Assembly: GCA_024743215.1 (NCBI GenBank)
Contig: JANSWZ010000001.1
Coordinates: 1,178,001 to 1,242,000 of the forward strand
Length of the DNA: 64,000 nucleotides
Direction: 5' to 3'
DNA from: Alphaproteobacteria bacterium
Lineage (GTDB): Bacteria; Pseudomonadota; Alphaproteobacteria; Rhizobiales; GCA-2746425
The translations under genes were made by a program, and so were the position numbers. The notes under the pieces were generated by a model. That model had not been told where the DNA came from. It worked only from the letters and a program-made list of their open reading frames with translations, and ran no database searches. This document shows, in pieces, positions 53,208-60,928 of this stretch (its first letter is position 1; each line of letters begins with the position of its first letter).

Positions 53208-53528
53208 TCACCCCTGGCGTTCGGGCACAGTAACGGCAAGCCCATCAAGCTCGGCTGAAATTCTGATCTGGCACGACAGGCGGCTGGTCGGGCGCACATC
53301 ATAGGCAAAATCCAGCATGTCCTCTTCCATCGGTTCCGGATTGCCGACCTTCTCCATCCAGGCATCCGCAACATAGACATGGCAGGTTGCGCAGGCACAT
53401 GCACCGCCACACTCTGCTTCAATGCCTGGAACAGCGTTCTTGATGGCGGTTTCCATGACGGTGGCGCCATCCTCGCCTTCCACATCGAATGTCTGATTGT
53501 CGTGCGTAGTGAATGTGATTTTTGCCAT
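53208..53528 (-). CDS. [2Fe-2S] ferredoxin, adrenodoxin type
   Basis: A 106-residue electron carrier. Four cluster cysteines are seen: Cys40, Cys46, Cys49 and Cys86 (C-x5-C-x2-C-x36-C), the adrenodoxin/putidaredoxin/FdVI pattern. Acidic residues between Cys49 and Cys86 ([16 protein letters not shown]) form the partner-binding helix typical of this type. It is transcribed just ahead of the ferredoxin reductase and probably carries electrons from NADPH to an oxygenase, a P450 or Fe-S assembly. Partners are not encoded nearby. Confidence 0.93.
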   Translation of the reverse strand: MAKITFTTHDNQTFDVEGEDGATVMETAIKNAVPGIEAECGGACACATCHVYVADAWMEKVGNPEPMEEDMLDFAYDVRPTSRLSCQIRISAELDGLAVTVPERQG

Positions 53529-54381
53529 ATTGATTAGATCTCGTTTACAGGAGTTTGTAAGGTTTGGAAGGTCGTCGGGAATTCATCGATTATGTGATGT
53601 TTAGTGCTGTATCATGGTGCTTTCAAGGGACCAAAAGCATAAAGCCGCTTGTGCGGTCACAAAGCTCAAAACAGCAGGGACGCCGCGGGATCTGGGAACA
53701 AATCAGGAATCCTCAGAGCGTTTGTTAACCATAATACCATTTTCCACAATTTGCGTTTAGAGTCTAAGTCTTCAGGCCTCAGAGTCCAGCCAGAGTCAAA
53801 AAACACCGAATTCTGCCAGTTGTTTGCCGATTTATTTCAATTTTGCTGGAAACCTTTGGGCCGCGAATGAGTCTTGGCGTTAACAAAGGCCGCTAATTGC
53901 TTATTTTTTTTGTTGTCTTGCCATTCCAAAGCGATACGATACAGGTGCGGCAAGAAGACATGGATTCTCTGAAGCACGAGATTGTTAAAATTTAAACAAA
54001 ATTTAACCAATCCCGCTTCACGCGCCCTGTTTGTCTGGCTCAGGATGGGTAGCCCGAATTTTTATGGGACTGCCCTAATGGTGCCAAACTAGTAGGTTTT
54101 GAATCCGAAGAGTGCGGTGTTGCTGGTTCTGCTTTTACCTGGGTGTCGTTTGAGACCTGAGACGAAGCGATCAGCATATCGGTTTTTTGCATTTCTTCCG
54201 CGGGGCAAAGAACGAACTCCTGCCGAGTGCCAGATTTGTTGTCTGGTTTCATTGGAAGGGTTTCGAACAGGACACGCTGATACCGGGCATTTGTGCAGGC
54301 CAATAGTTTGTACAGCCCAGATGAATGTCTGATAATGCGCCGCTGGCGAAAATGTTTTGAGTACGAACGCGAGGCAAGACG
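53529..54381. other. 850-bp gene-free region upstream of the giant coiled-coil gene
   Basis: No frame here has a ribosome-binding site or recognisable motif; an 87-codon minus frame (54040-54303) starts with TTG and looks random. A weak sigma70-like promoter (TTGTCT, 16 bases, TACGAT, near 53913-53940) points towards the downstream gene, leaving a leader of about 440 bp. AT-rich inverted blocks around 53985-54010 could be a regulator site. A small RNA cannot be excluded. Confidence 0.4.
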
Positions 54382-57300
54382 ATGGCTAAGAACTCTCCGA
54401 AGTCAAAAGGGACCAATGATCCCGCTGTATCTGCAGTGGAAGAGGCTCTCAAAATAGATTTTGGTGCTGAAGACGCAAAGGGTGAAGGACCATCCCGTCG
54501 CGGCAGGTCACGTCGATCACGGCGTGAAGAGGAAAAAACAGCTGCCGAAGCGGAACGTAACAAACCAGGTCGCGCCTCTGGAACAGCTGCAAACGACACT
54601 GCCCCGCGTCGTGAGCGCTCTGCCTCCCGCAACCGTGCCCAACGGCCTGCCAATGATGATCGGCAGTCTGTTGGCAATATGCTTTACAGCATTAACCGTC
54701 GGCCTTCGCTTATGCCATTCTGGGGTGCCCTTGCCGCCTCCGCCCTTTGGCTGCTGTTTGGTGGTATTGTTGGCAGCGCCGCCTTTGGTGACGATCTTGC
54801 CAATTTGAACGGTCTTGCTGGCCTTGGTGAAGCTCCGCATCTGTTTGCGTATTTTGTTAGCTTGATTTTGCCCGTCATCTTCTTTTGGGTGTTTGCGCTG
54901 ATGATCTGGCGCTCGCAGGAAATGCGCATTGTTGCAAATGGCATGACCGAAGTGGCCCTGCGCCTGTCTGAGCCAGAAGATATTGCCAAGGATTCAGTTC
55001 TCAGCGTTGGCCAGGCCATTCGCCGTGAAGTTGCCGCTATGGGCGATGGCATTGAACGCGCTCTGGCACGCGCAAGTGAACTTGAAGTCATGGTTCACAC
55101 TGAAGTGGCTGCACTTGAGCGCGCCTACTCCACGAATGAAAGCCGAATTCGCTCCGTTGTGGACGAACTGGTTTCCCAGAGAGAAGCGATTGTTCACAAC
55201 TCCGAGCGCCTGCGAACTGCTATTGGCGGTGCGCGCGAGACGCTTTCTGAAGAACTTGCCAAAACCAGTGATGCGATTGCGGATCGTGTGTCTGAATCCG
55301 GTCAACGCGTGATTTCCTCCCTTGGTCAAAAGGGTGAGCAGATTACAGTGGCTCTTGGAACTGCTGGCGAAACCATGATCTCCACACTGTCCGTGCGCGG
55401 CCAGGAACTGGTGCAGAACTTGTCTAATACGGGTCAGGAAGTGACTGCTTCACTTCAGGAAACCGGATTGCAGGTTTCCGACACCATCTTGAAATCCAAA
55501 GACAATCTGACAGCAACGCTTATGGAGCGTTCACAGGAAGTCAGCGGTTCGCTGGATCTGGCTGTTGAAAATGTTGTCACCCAGTTCTCTGATCAGGGCA
55601 GCAAGATTGCCGAGCGGATTGATGCCACTGGTAAAACGGCTGGCGACCAGATATTTGCACGTGGAACGCATCTAGCGGACCGCCTCGAAACTGCAACCAC
55701 ACGTCTGTCGAAAGCAATTGACGGACATGGTGATGAAGTGACCAACCGCCTTGCCGCGACCAGCGAAGAGGTCGCGACCGCACTGGATGGGAAAACAGCG
55801 GAATTCAAAAATACGCTTGATCTTGGTGCCAAGACTGTACGCGAAGCGCTCAACGTTAACGGTACCCAGTTGGCAACACAGATTGCGACAGTTGGTACGG
55901 AAGTCGCCAAAGCGATTTCCACGCGCGGCAAGCATTTGATGAGCGAAGTGCTCAACCTGAATGATCAGATCAACATCACTCTGAACGACAAGGGCAAAGA
56001 GCTGAGTGAAGCTCTTGATGGCCGTCTGAAAGCTTTGGATACAACTATCAACGAAAACGGGGCTGCGCTGACCGGTGCCCTTGGAAGCCGTTCCAGTGAA
56101 ATCGAACAGCTCTTCACTTCCCGCATTGCGGATCTTGATGGTTCAATTTCCAGACATAGTGAAGCCATGCAGTCCACAATGGCGGATCATCTGGACAACT
56201 TCACCACATCTGTCAGCGCTGCCACCGAAAAAGTTGGCGATACACTTGCTGAGCGTACAGGCGTCATGGAAGACGTTCTTGCGGGCCGCCTGAATACGTT
56301 TGAAGACAGTGTCGGTGTGCGCCTCGACAGTGCGGCCAATACCATTGGCAGCAAGGCGGATACACTTGCCGAGACGCTTGAGCAACGCGCAGGCATGGTC
56401 AGCGAAGCGCTTGATATCCGCACAACTGAGATGAATGAAGCTCTGATCGAGCGCACACGTGAGATTGCTCGCGCCTTCGGTGAAGGTCAGAACGATATCA
56501 CGATGACGCTTGAAGGCCGTTTCCAGGAAGTCAACGAAGCACTTTCCAGTAAAACCCGCGAGATGTCAGAAGTGGTGTCTGAGCGGATTCAGGAAATCAA
56601 CATGGCTCTGGGCACGAAAGTGTTCGAAGTTGCTGAGAATCTGGAAGAGCGCGCAAGTGTTCTGCAACAGTCCCTATCTGCCAGCATGGAAGCCATCGGA
56701 ACGGAACTCTACGAACAGGGCGAAAAAGCGAACTCCAATTTCGTGGTCAATGTTGAGCAGGCGAACAACATGTTCCGCTCGACCATTACGGATGCCAGCG
56801 AAAGCCTGCTTAGCAATCTGGAGCGTGCCTCAACCGGCATCTCAAGCCTGACTGAAGAACTTGATGAGAAACTGGTCAGCCGCGTTGCCATTGCAACCGA
56901 GAACCTGACCGGCTCCACGATGCAGTTGAACGAAACATTGGGTGCCCGGACAGCAGAGCTGACTGAAATTCTCGACAATAGCGGTGGATCACTGATCTCT
57001 GCCTTGCACGAGAAAGGTCTTGATCTGTCAACACAGCTCCGCACTGCCGGTTCAACCATTGTTGATACCTTCTCGCAGCAGGGTGAAGACATTGCGGCAG
57101 CGATTGCTGCATCCAGTGAAAACGCTCGTGCGCGCCTGTTGGATGGCAATCAGGAACTTCTGGCAAATATTGAAGACCAGGGTGCCGCAGTTGTTCAAAA
57201 ACTGTCCGATAGCGGTCAATCCATTCTGCAGCTTAGCGAACAGGCCACAGAGCGTCTTGTTGGCGTGAACACAGACTTTGTGTCCACCCTTCAGGCCCTG

Positions 57301-59859
57301 AGCGATCAGGCTGTCGAGCGTCTTAGTGAAACCAGCCGTGAAGCGGTAGAGCAGAGCGATGCGGCCCGTGCCCGAATTGCTGAAGCCAATCAGGAGCTTG
57401 TCGCCTCTCTTGCTTCTCAGGGTGACGACGTTGCTGGTCGCCTCGACGAAAGTGGTCGTGTTGCGATCCAATTGGCTGAGGAAGCTCGTGTGCGAATTGC
57501 AGAAGCCAATCAGGAACTGGCCGCAACTCTGTCTGCGCAAAGCGAAGAAGCCACAGAGCGTTTGAGTGAAAGTGGTCGTGTTGTCGCACAATTGGCTGAG
57601 GAAGCCCGCTCACGTATGTTGGACAGCAGTGAGCAGCTTATCGGCGCACTTGCGACCCAGACTGATGCATCTGCTGACAAGCTTGACCAGACCAACCGTG
57701 CCGTTGGGCTGCTGGCCGAAGAAGCCAATGCACGCATGATGGAAAACAACGACAAGCTGATTACCGCCCTCGCCACTCAGAGTGAAGAAGCGGTCAATCG
57801 TCTGGACGACAGCGGCCGCGCGATTGCTCAACTTGCTGAGGAAGCCCGCTCCCGCATGCTGGACAGCAATCAGGAACTGGTTTCAACGCTCAAGACCCAC
57901 GCTGAAATGGCTGGTCTGCAGTTTGATGAAGGCAACCGTATGGTTGCCGAACGTCTTGATGATACCAGCCGTGGATTGCTGGATGCCTTCAACGAACGCG
58001 GTCGTGAGATTGCGGAAATCATGACTGGTGCCACCAGCGACTTCATTGCCAAGATGACTGATCAGTCTGATCAGGCGGCAAACCGCTTGAGTGAAAGCAG
58101 CCACAGCGTGCTGGCAGCTCTTGATACACAGAGCAGTGAAGCCGTTGAGCGCCTTCTGGCTGCAAGTCAGAACACTGTTGTCAATCTTGAGCAGACCTCA
58201 ATGGAAGCTGCGGAACGTGTGTTTAACAACAGCGAATCCATGGCTAACACAATGACTGAGCGCAGCCGTGAGATTGCTGAGACGATTTCCACATCTTCCA
58301 GTTCACTGGTTGAATTGCTGGATAGCCGCAGCACCGAAGCAATCAGCCTGCTCAGCAACGCAAACGAGCGCCTGCGTGATGATGTTGAGTCCATGGTGTC
58401 TCGCCTTGAGAATGCCAATTCCGGCCTTCAGCAGGTTCTGGCATCAGCCCATGAGCAATTGGGTTCTGTGGAAGATGGACTTGGTGCCCGCGCCGAAGAA
58501 TTCCGCGCCACACTTGCCAAGGCGCTGGAAGAGAGCCAGACCTCTACGGATGCGATTTCCGGACAGGTTGGTATTCTTCAGGATGTTTCCGGCAACGTAT
58601 TGGACGGTATGACCGGCCTGGCGGAGAAAATCGAAACACAGATCAAATCTCTTGCTGAAGTGTCTGGCCGTCTCGACAACAGCAACGACACCATTGAAGA
58701 CACCTTCCAGTCACGCTATGCGGTTCTGGAGCAGGTTGCCCAGGGCATTATGCAGAAGTCTGACGATGTTGAGACACGCATGCGTGCCTTCTCAAGCCTG
58801 ATTGCTGAAACGCTTGCCGGTGCTGAAGACCGTGCCGAGCAAATTGGTATCAATCTCAGCCGTAATGCCGAGAAGGCTACGCGTGGTGTTGTCGAACAGT
58901 TGGCAGCCATGAGCACAGCAGCTGGCGCAGAAGGCAACAAAGCCTCTGAAGCAGTTCGTCTTGCTCAGTCTGAACTGACTGAGGGTATTGCCAATGCAAT
59001 ATCTGATGCGACATCGCGCTTCAGGGATGCAACGGTTGAAATGCGAGCTACAGCCGAATCCATGCAGTCTGAATTGAATGCAGTACGGGCTGATCTGAAG
59101 AAGGCGACTGTTGAACTGCCTGAAGAAACTCGTGAGAATATGGCCACTATGCGCCGTGTTGTCGCCGAGCAGATTCAGGCGCTGTCTGATCTGTCAGACA
59201 TCGTAACGCAGCATGCCCGTCCAAACTCCTCGGCTGGCACGTCGGCTGCCATTGCAGCAGCAGGCAGCCGCCCTGCCCCAACGGCCAAAGAAACGCCAGC
59301 GCCAGCAGCAAAAGCTGCAAGACCTGCTCCGGCTCCGGTAAAATCAGCCGCAGCCAGCAGCGCTGGCAAGGATGGCGAAAAGAAGAGTGCGGGCTGGGTC
59401 AGCAGCCTTCTGGAACGCGCATCAACCGATGATGACCGTGAAGTTGGCGATCAACTTGGCAAACGTGAAGAGCGTAAGGAGCCAAAGGCTGAAGAAGTGA
59501 AACGCAGTGAGCCGGATATGGTGGAATCACTGAATTCCCTGTCTGCGGATATTGCCAGAGCCATAGACCACTCAACGTCTGTTGAGTTGTGGGAGCGCTA
59601 CAATCGTGGGGAACGCAATGTCTTCACCCGTCGCCTCTACACGATCCAGGGTCAGAAAACCTTCGATGACATTCGCCGCAAATTCCAGAATGATGGTGAG
59701 TTCCGCTCTGCGGTGAACCAGTATATCGAAGATTTTGAGCGCCTGATGGGTGAAGTGACAGACAAGCACGGCGATGCTGAATTGACTGACAAATATCTCA
59801 CATCAGATACTGGTAAAGTCTACACCATGTTGGCACATGCCAGCGGCAAATTGAGCTAG
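54382..59859 (+). CDS. giant membrane-anchored coiled-coil protein, GPR/RgsE-like (growth pole ring family)
   Basis: An 1825-residue protein; GAGG lies 7 bases before the ATG. The N-terminal 105 residues are hydrophilic and basic (SRRGRSRRSRR), followed by two membrane helices (about 112-134 and 153-176), so the short N-terminus and the rest are both cytoplasmic. Residues 283-953 are 61 consecutive 11-residue repeats, then five 40-residue repeats (990-1189), more coiled coil to about 1610, an Ala/Pro-rich linker (about 1615-1655) and a conserved-looking C-terminal domain. This layout resembles GPR of Agrobacterium (Atu1348) and RgsE of Sinorhizobium, which form a ring at the growth pole needed for polar growth. 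Annotation pipelines often call such proteins kinesin-like or apolipoprotein-like, which is misleading. The role here is inferred. Confidence 0.88.
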   Translation: MAKNSPKSKGTNDPAVSAVEEALKIDFGAEDAKGEGPSRRGRSRRSRREEEKTAAEAERNKPGRASGTAANDTAPRRERSASRNRAQRPANDDRQSVGNMLYSINRRPSLMPFWGALAASALWLLFGGIVGSAAFGDDLANLNGLAGLGEAPHLFAYFVSLILPVIFFWVFALMIWRSQEMRIVANGMTEVALRLSEPEDIAKDSVLSVGQAIRREVAAMGDGIERALARASELEVMVHTEVAALERAYSTNESRIRSVVDELVSQREAIVHNSERLRTAIGGARETLSEELAKTSDAIADRVSESGQRVISSLGQKGEQITVALGTAGETMISTLSVRGQELVQNLSNTGQEVTASLQETGLQVSDTILKSKDNLTATLMERSQEVSGSLDLAVENVVTQFSDQGSKIAERIDATGKTAGDQIFARGTHLADRLETATTRLSKAIDGHGDEVTNRLAATSEEVATALDGKTAEFKNTLDLGAKTVREALNVNGTQLATQIATVGTEVAKAISTRGKHLMSEVLNLNDQINITLNDKGKELSEALDGRLKALDTTINENGAALTGALGSRSSEIEQLFTSRIADLDGSISRHSEAMQSTMADHLDNFTTSVSAATEKVGDTLAERTGVMEDVLAGRLNTFEDSVGVRLDSAANTIGSKADTLAETLEQRAGMVSEALDIRTTEMNEALIERTREIARAFGEGQNDITMTLEGRFQEVNEALSSKTREMSEVVSERIQEINMALGTKVFEVAENLEERASVLQQSLSASMEAIGTELYEQGEKANSNFVVNVEQANNMFRSTITDASESLLSNLERASTGISSLTEELDEKLVSRVAIATENLTGSTMQLNETLGARTAELTEILDNSGGSLISALHEKGLDLSTQLRTAGSTIVDTFSQQGEDIAAAIAASSENARARLLDGNQELLANIEDQGAAVVQKLSDSGQSILQLSEQATERLVGVNTDFVSTLQALSDQAVERLSETSREAVEQSDAARARIAEANQELVASLASQGDDVAGRLDESGRVAIQLAEEARVRIAEANQELAATLSAQSEEATERLSESGRVVAQLAEEARSRMLDSSEQLIGALATQTDASADKLDQTNRAVGLLAEEANARMMENNDKLITALATQSEEAVNRLDDSGRAIAQLAEEARSRMLDSNQELVSTLKTHAEMAGLQFDEGNRMVAERLDDTSRGLLDAFNERGREIAEIMTGATSDFIAKMTDQSDQAANRLSESSHSVLAALDTQSSEAVERLLAASQNTVVNLEQTSMEAAERVFNNSESMANTMTERSREIAETISTSSSSLVELLDSRSTEAISLLSNANERLRDDVESMVSRLENANSGLQQVLASAHEQLGSVEDGLGARAEEFRATLAKALEESQTSTDAISGQVGILQDVSGNVLDGMTGLAEKIETQIKSLAEVSGRLDNSNDTIEDTFQSRYAVLEQVAQGIMQKSDDVETRMRAFSSLIAETLAGAEDRAEQIGINLSRNAEKATRGVVEQLAAMSTAAGAEGNKASEAVRLAQSELTEGIANAISDATSRFRDATVEMRATAESMQSELNAVRADLKKATVELPEETRENMATMRRVVAEQIQALSDLSDIVTQHARPNSSAGTSAAIAAAGSRPAPTAKETPAPAAKAARPAPAPVKSAAASSAGKDGEKKSAGWVSSLLERASTDDDREVGDQLGKREERKEPKAEEVKRSEPDMVESLNSLSADIARAIDHSTSVELWERYNRGERNVFTRRLYTIQGQKTFDDIRRKFQNDGEFRSAVNQYIEDFERLMGEVTDKHGDAELTDKYLTSDTGKVYTMLAHASGKLS
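55228..57240 (+). repeat. 61 in-phase hendecad (11-residue, 33-bp) coding repeats
   Basis: Written in rows of eleven residues from residue 283, the protein stays in register for 61 rows without insertion or deletion. Example rows are VRGQELVQNLS, NTGQEVTASLQ, DKGKELSEALD, QRAGMVSEALD and EKGLDLSTQLR. Hydrophobic residues fall at positions 6 and 10, and position 3 is often Gly. An 11-residue period (3.67 residues per turn) implies a right-handed or nearly straight coiled coil, as in apolipoprotein-type repeats. DNA identity between rows is low, so the repeat is ancient and kept by selection. Confidence 0.85.
57349..57948 (+). repeat. five tandem 120-bp (40-residue) coding repeats
   Basis: Units begin at 57349, 57469, 57589, 57709 and 57829, exactly 120 bp apart. 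Each has the pattern (Q/L)LAEEA-x-x-R-h ... (E/K)L-x-x-x-L-x-x-Q-x-x-x-A-x-x-x-L-(D/S)-x-(S/T)-(G/N)-R. Units 2-5 are clearly similar in DNA as well, for example CAATTGGCTGAGGAAGC in units 2 and 3. Forty residues equal three hendecads plus one heptad, so the repeat continues the coiled coil. The higher DNA identity indicates recent amplification or gene conversion. Confidence 0.85.
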
Positions 59860-59907
59860 AACAGCTCATTGCCGGGACCTGCTCAAGGCCTCGATGCAAG
59901 TCAAAGT

Positions 59908-59942
59908 AAAATCCGCGGGTGCATTTGCCCCGCGGATTTTTT
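59908..59942 (+). terminator. terminator after the giant coiled-coil gene (probably bidirectional)
   Basis: A perfect 12-bp stem, AAAATCCGCGGG / CCCGCGGATTTT, with a 9-base loop, followed by TT (six T in a row in total). It lies 50 bp past the coiled-coil gene stop and 45 bp past the end of the convergent small secreted protein gene. The A-run at its left arm lets it act on the minus strand too. Confidence 0.88.
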
Positions 59943-59986
59943 ATGCTTGCACAAAAGACTGCAACCATTCGGGAAGGGAAAGGCCG

Positions 59987-60451
59987 TTACTGCCTTGGTG
60001 GGCGTGGCATGACAGATTGCAGTTGTTCTTCTGAAATTCCCAGCTTTTCTGCTGCTTGAGCAAAATTAGGCGGTGGGCCGCCAAGCGCGTCCCGCAATGC
60101 ATCGACCGACACACCCAATTGGGCAGCAGCCTGAGACAGATCAGGCCCTTGCCCTCCTCCAGGCGGCCTTTGCCCACCATTGGCTTGGGCCAGAATGAGT
60201 AGCTCACTCATGACGGTCGCATCTTTATGAACAGCCGCTTGGATCAACTGGCTGTCATAGGCGCGGCCATTGGCATTCTGGAGCCCCCATTCAGGCGAGG
60301 TCTGGTCTGATGCAAACGCCTCTGGTCCTGCAAATACGCTCAGGGCAGTAATCGCCAATGAGACCTGCAACAGGCGGGTTACTGGATTGGTGGATCGAAT
60401 TGCGCGACTTGTATAAGTGCAATTCACTTGATGCTTTTGGGAGGGTATCAT
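59987..60451 (-). CDS. small secreted protein with two helical LGxS repeats, unknown function
   Basis: About 154 residues from the ATG at 60451, with AGGA 10 bases upstream; a GTG just before it is also possible. A positively charged N-region of about 27 residues precedes a hydrophobic stretch (LLQVSLAITALSVFAG) and a likely signal cleavage near AFAS. The mature part has a Gly/Pro-rich spacer (GGQRPPGGGQGP) and two similar helices, QAAAQLGVSVDALRDALG and QAAEKLGISEEQLQSVM, separated by GPPPNF. The repeated AAxxLGxSxxxLxxxh motif occurs in various secreted proteins of unknown role. It converges on the coiled-coil gene. Confidence 0.72.
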   Translation of the reverse strand: MIPSQKHQVNCTYTSRAIRSTNPVTRLLQVSLAITALSVFAGPEAFASDQTSPEWGLQNANGRAYDSQLIQAAVHKDATVMSELLILAQANGGQRPPGGGQGPDLSQAAAQLGVSVDALRDALGGPPPNFAQAAEKLGISEEQLQSVMPRPPRQ

Positions 60452-60928
60452 CACGAAAATATCCTTTCTTTTCAGTGATATAAACTGACTAGAATGGAAC
60501 TATGTTTTGCATGTGGAGCTTATGGGGCTGTTTGAAGGCATCTTCGAGGACGAGCTCGGGAAGGCGTGGAGACATTGAAACTCGCACCGCTTCCATCTGC
60601 CAGAACGCTGAAAGGCCATTGTGGTTTCACATGCCCGCATCCCAGTCTCCCAAGGTAGGCAGAACAGGCCAGACGTGGGAAATTGGTGTTGAAATGCATT
60701 GGATTTAAAGAACCGCTTTTGACTTAACGAACAATGAAGCATCTGCCGGGACAGATACCGGATCACACCGGCAAAGGTTGCTACACTCTGAACTGTTGTT
60801 TTACGGTTGGGCTTGTGAGTTGGAACTTTGCAATTGCCCGGACTGGAAACTTGTTCTCCAGAAAGACTGCTCAATAACTGTATTTTTGTGGGCACGCCTT
60901 TGATGAGATCATAAATCAAGGAGTGACG
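60452..60928. other. divergent promoter region of two secreted-protein genes
   Basis: About 475 bp between the small secreted protein (minus strand) and the large secreted protein (plus strand). A 187-codon minus-strand frame across 60500-61063 overlaps the start of the plus-strand gene, lacks a ribosome-binding site and is rejected. I see no other gene. The region should hold both promoters. Confidence 0.5.

Noticed and set aside
54040-54303. 87-codon minus-strand frame in the leader of the giant gene
   Set aside because: It starts with TTG without a Shine-Dalgarno, composition is random, and it lies in the likely leader region.
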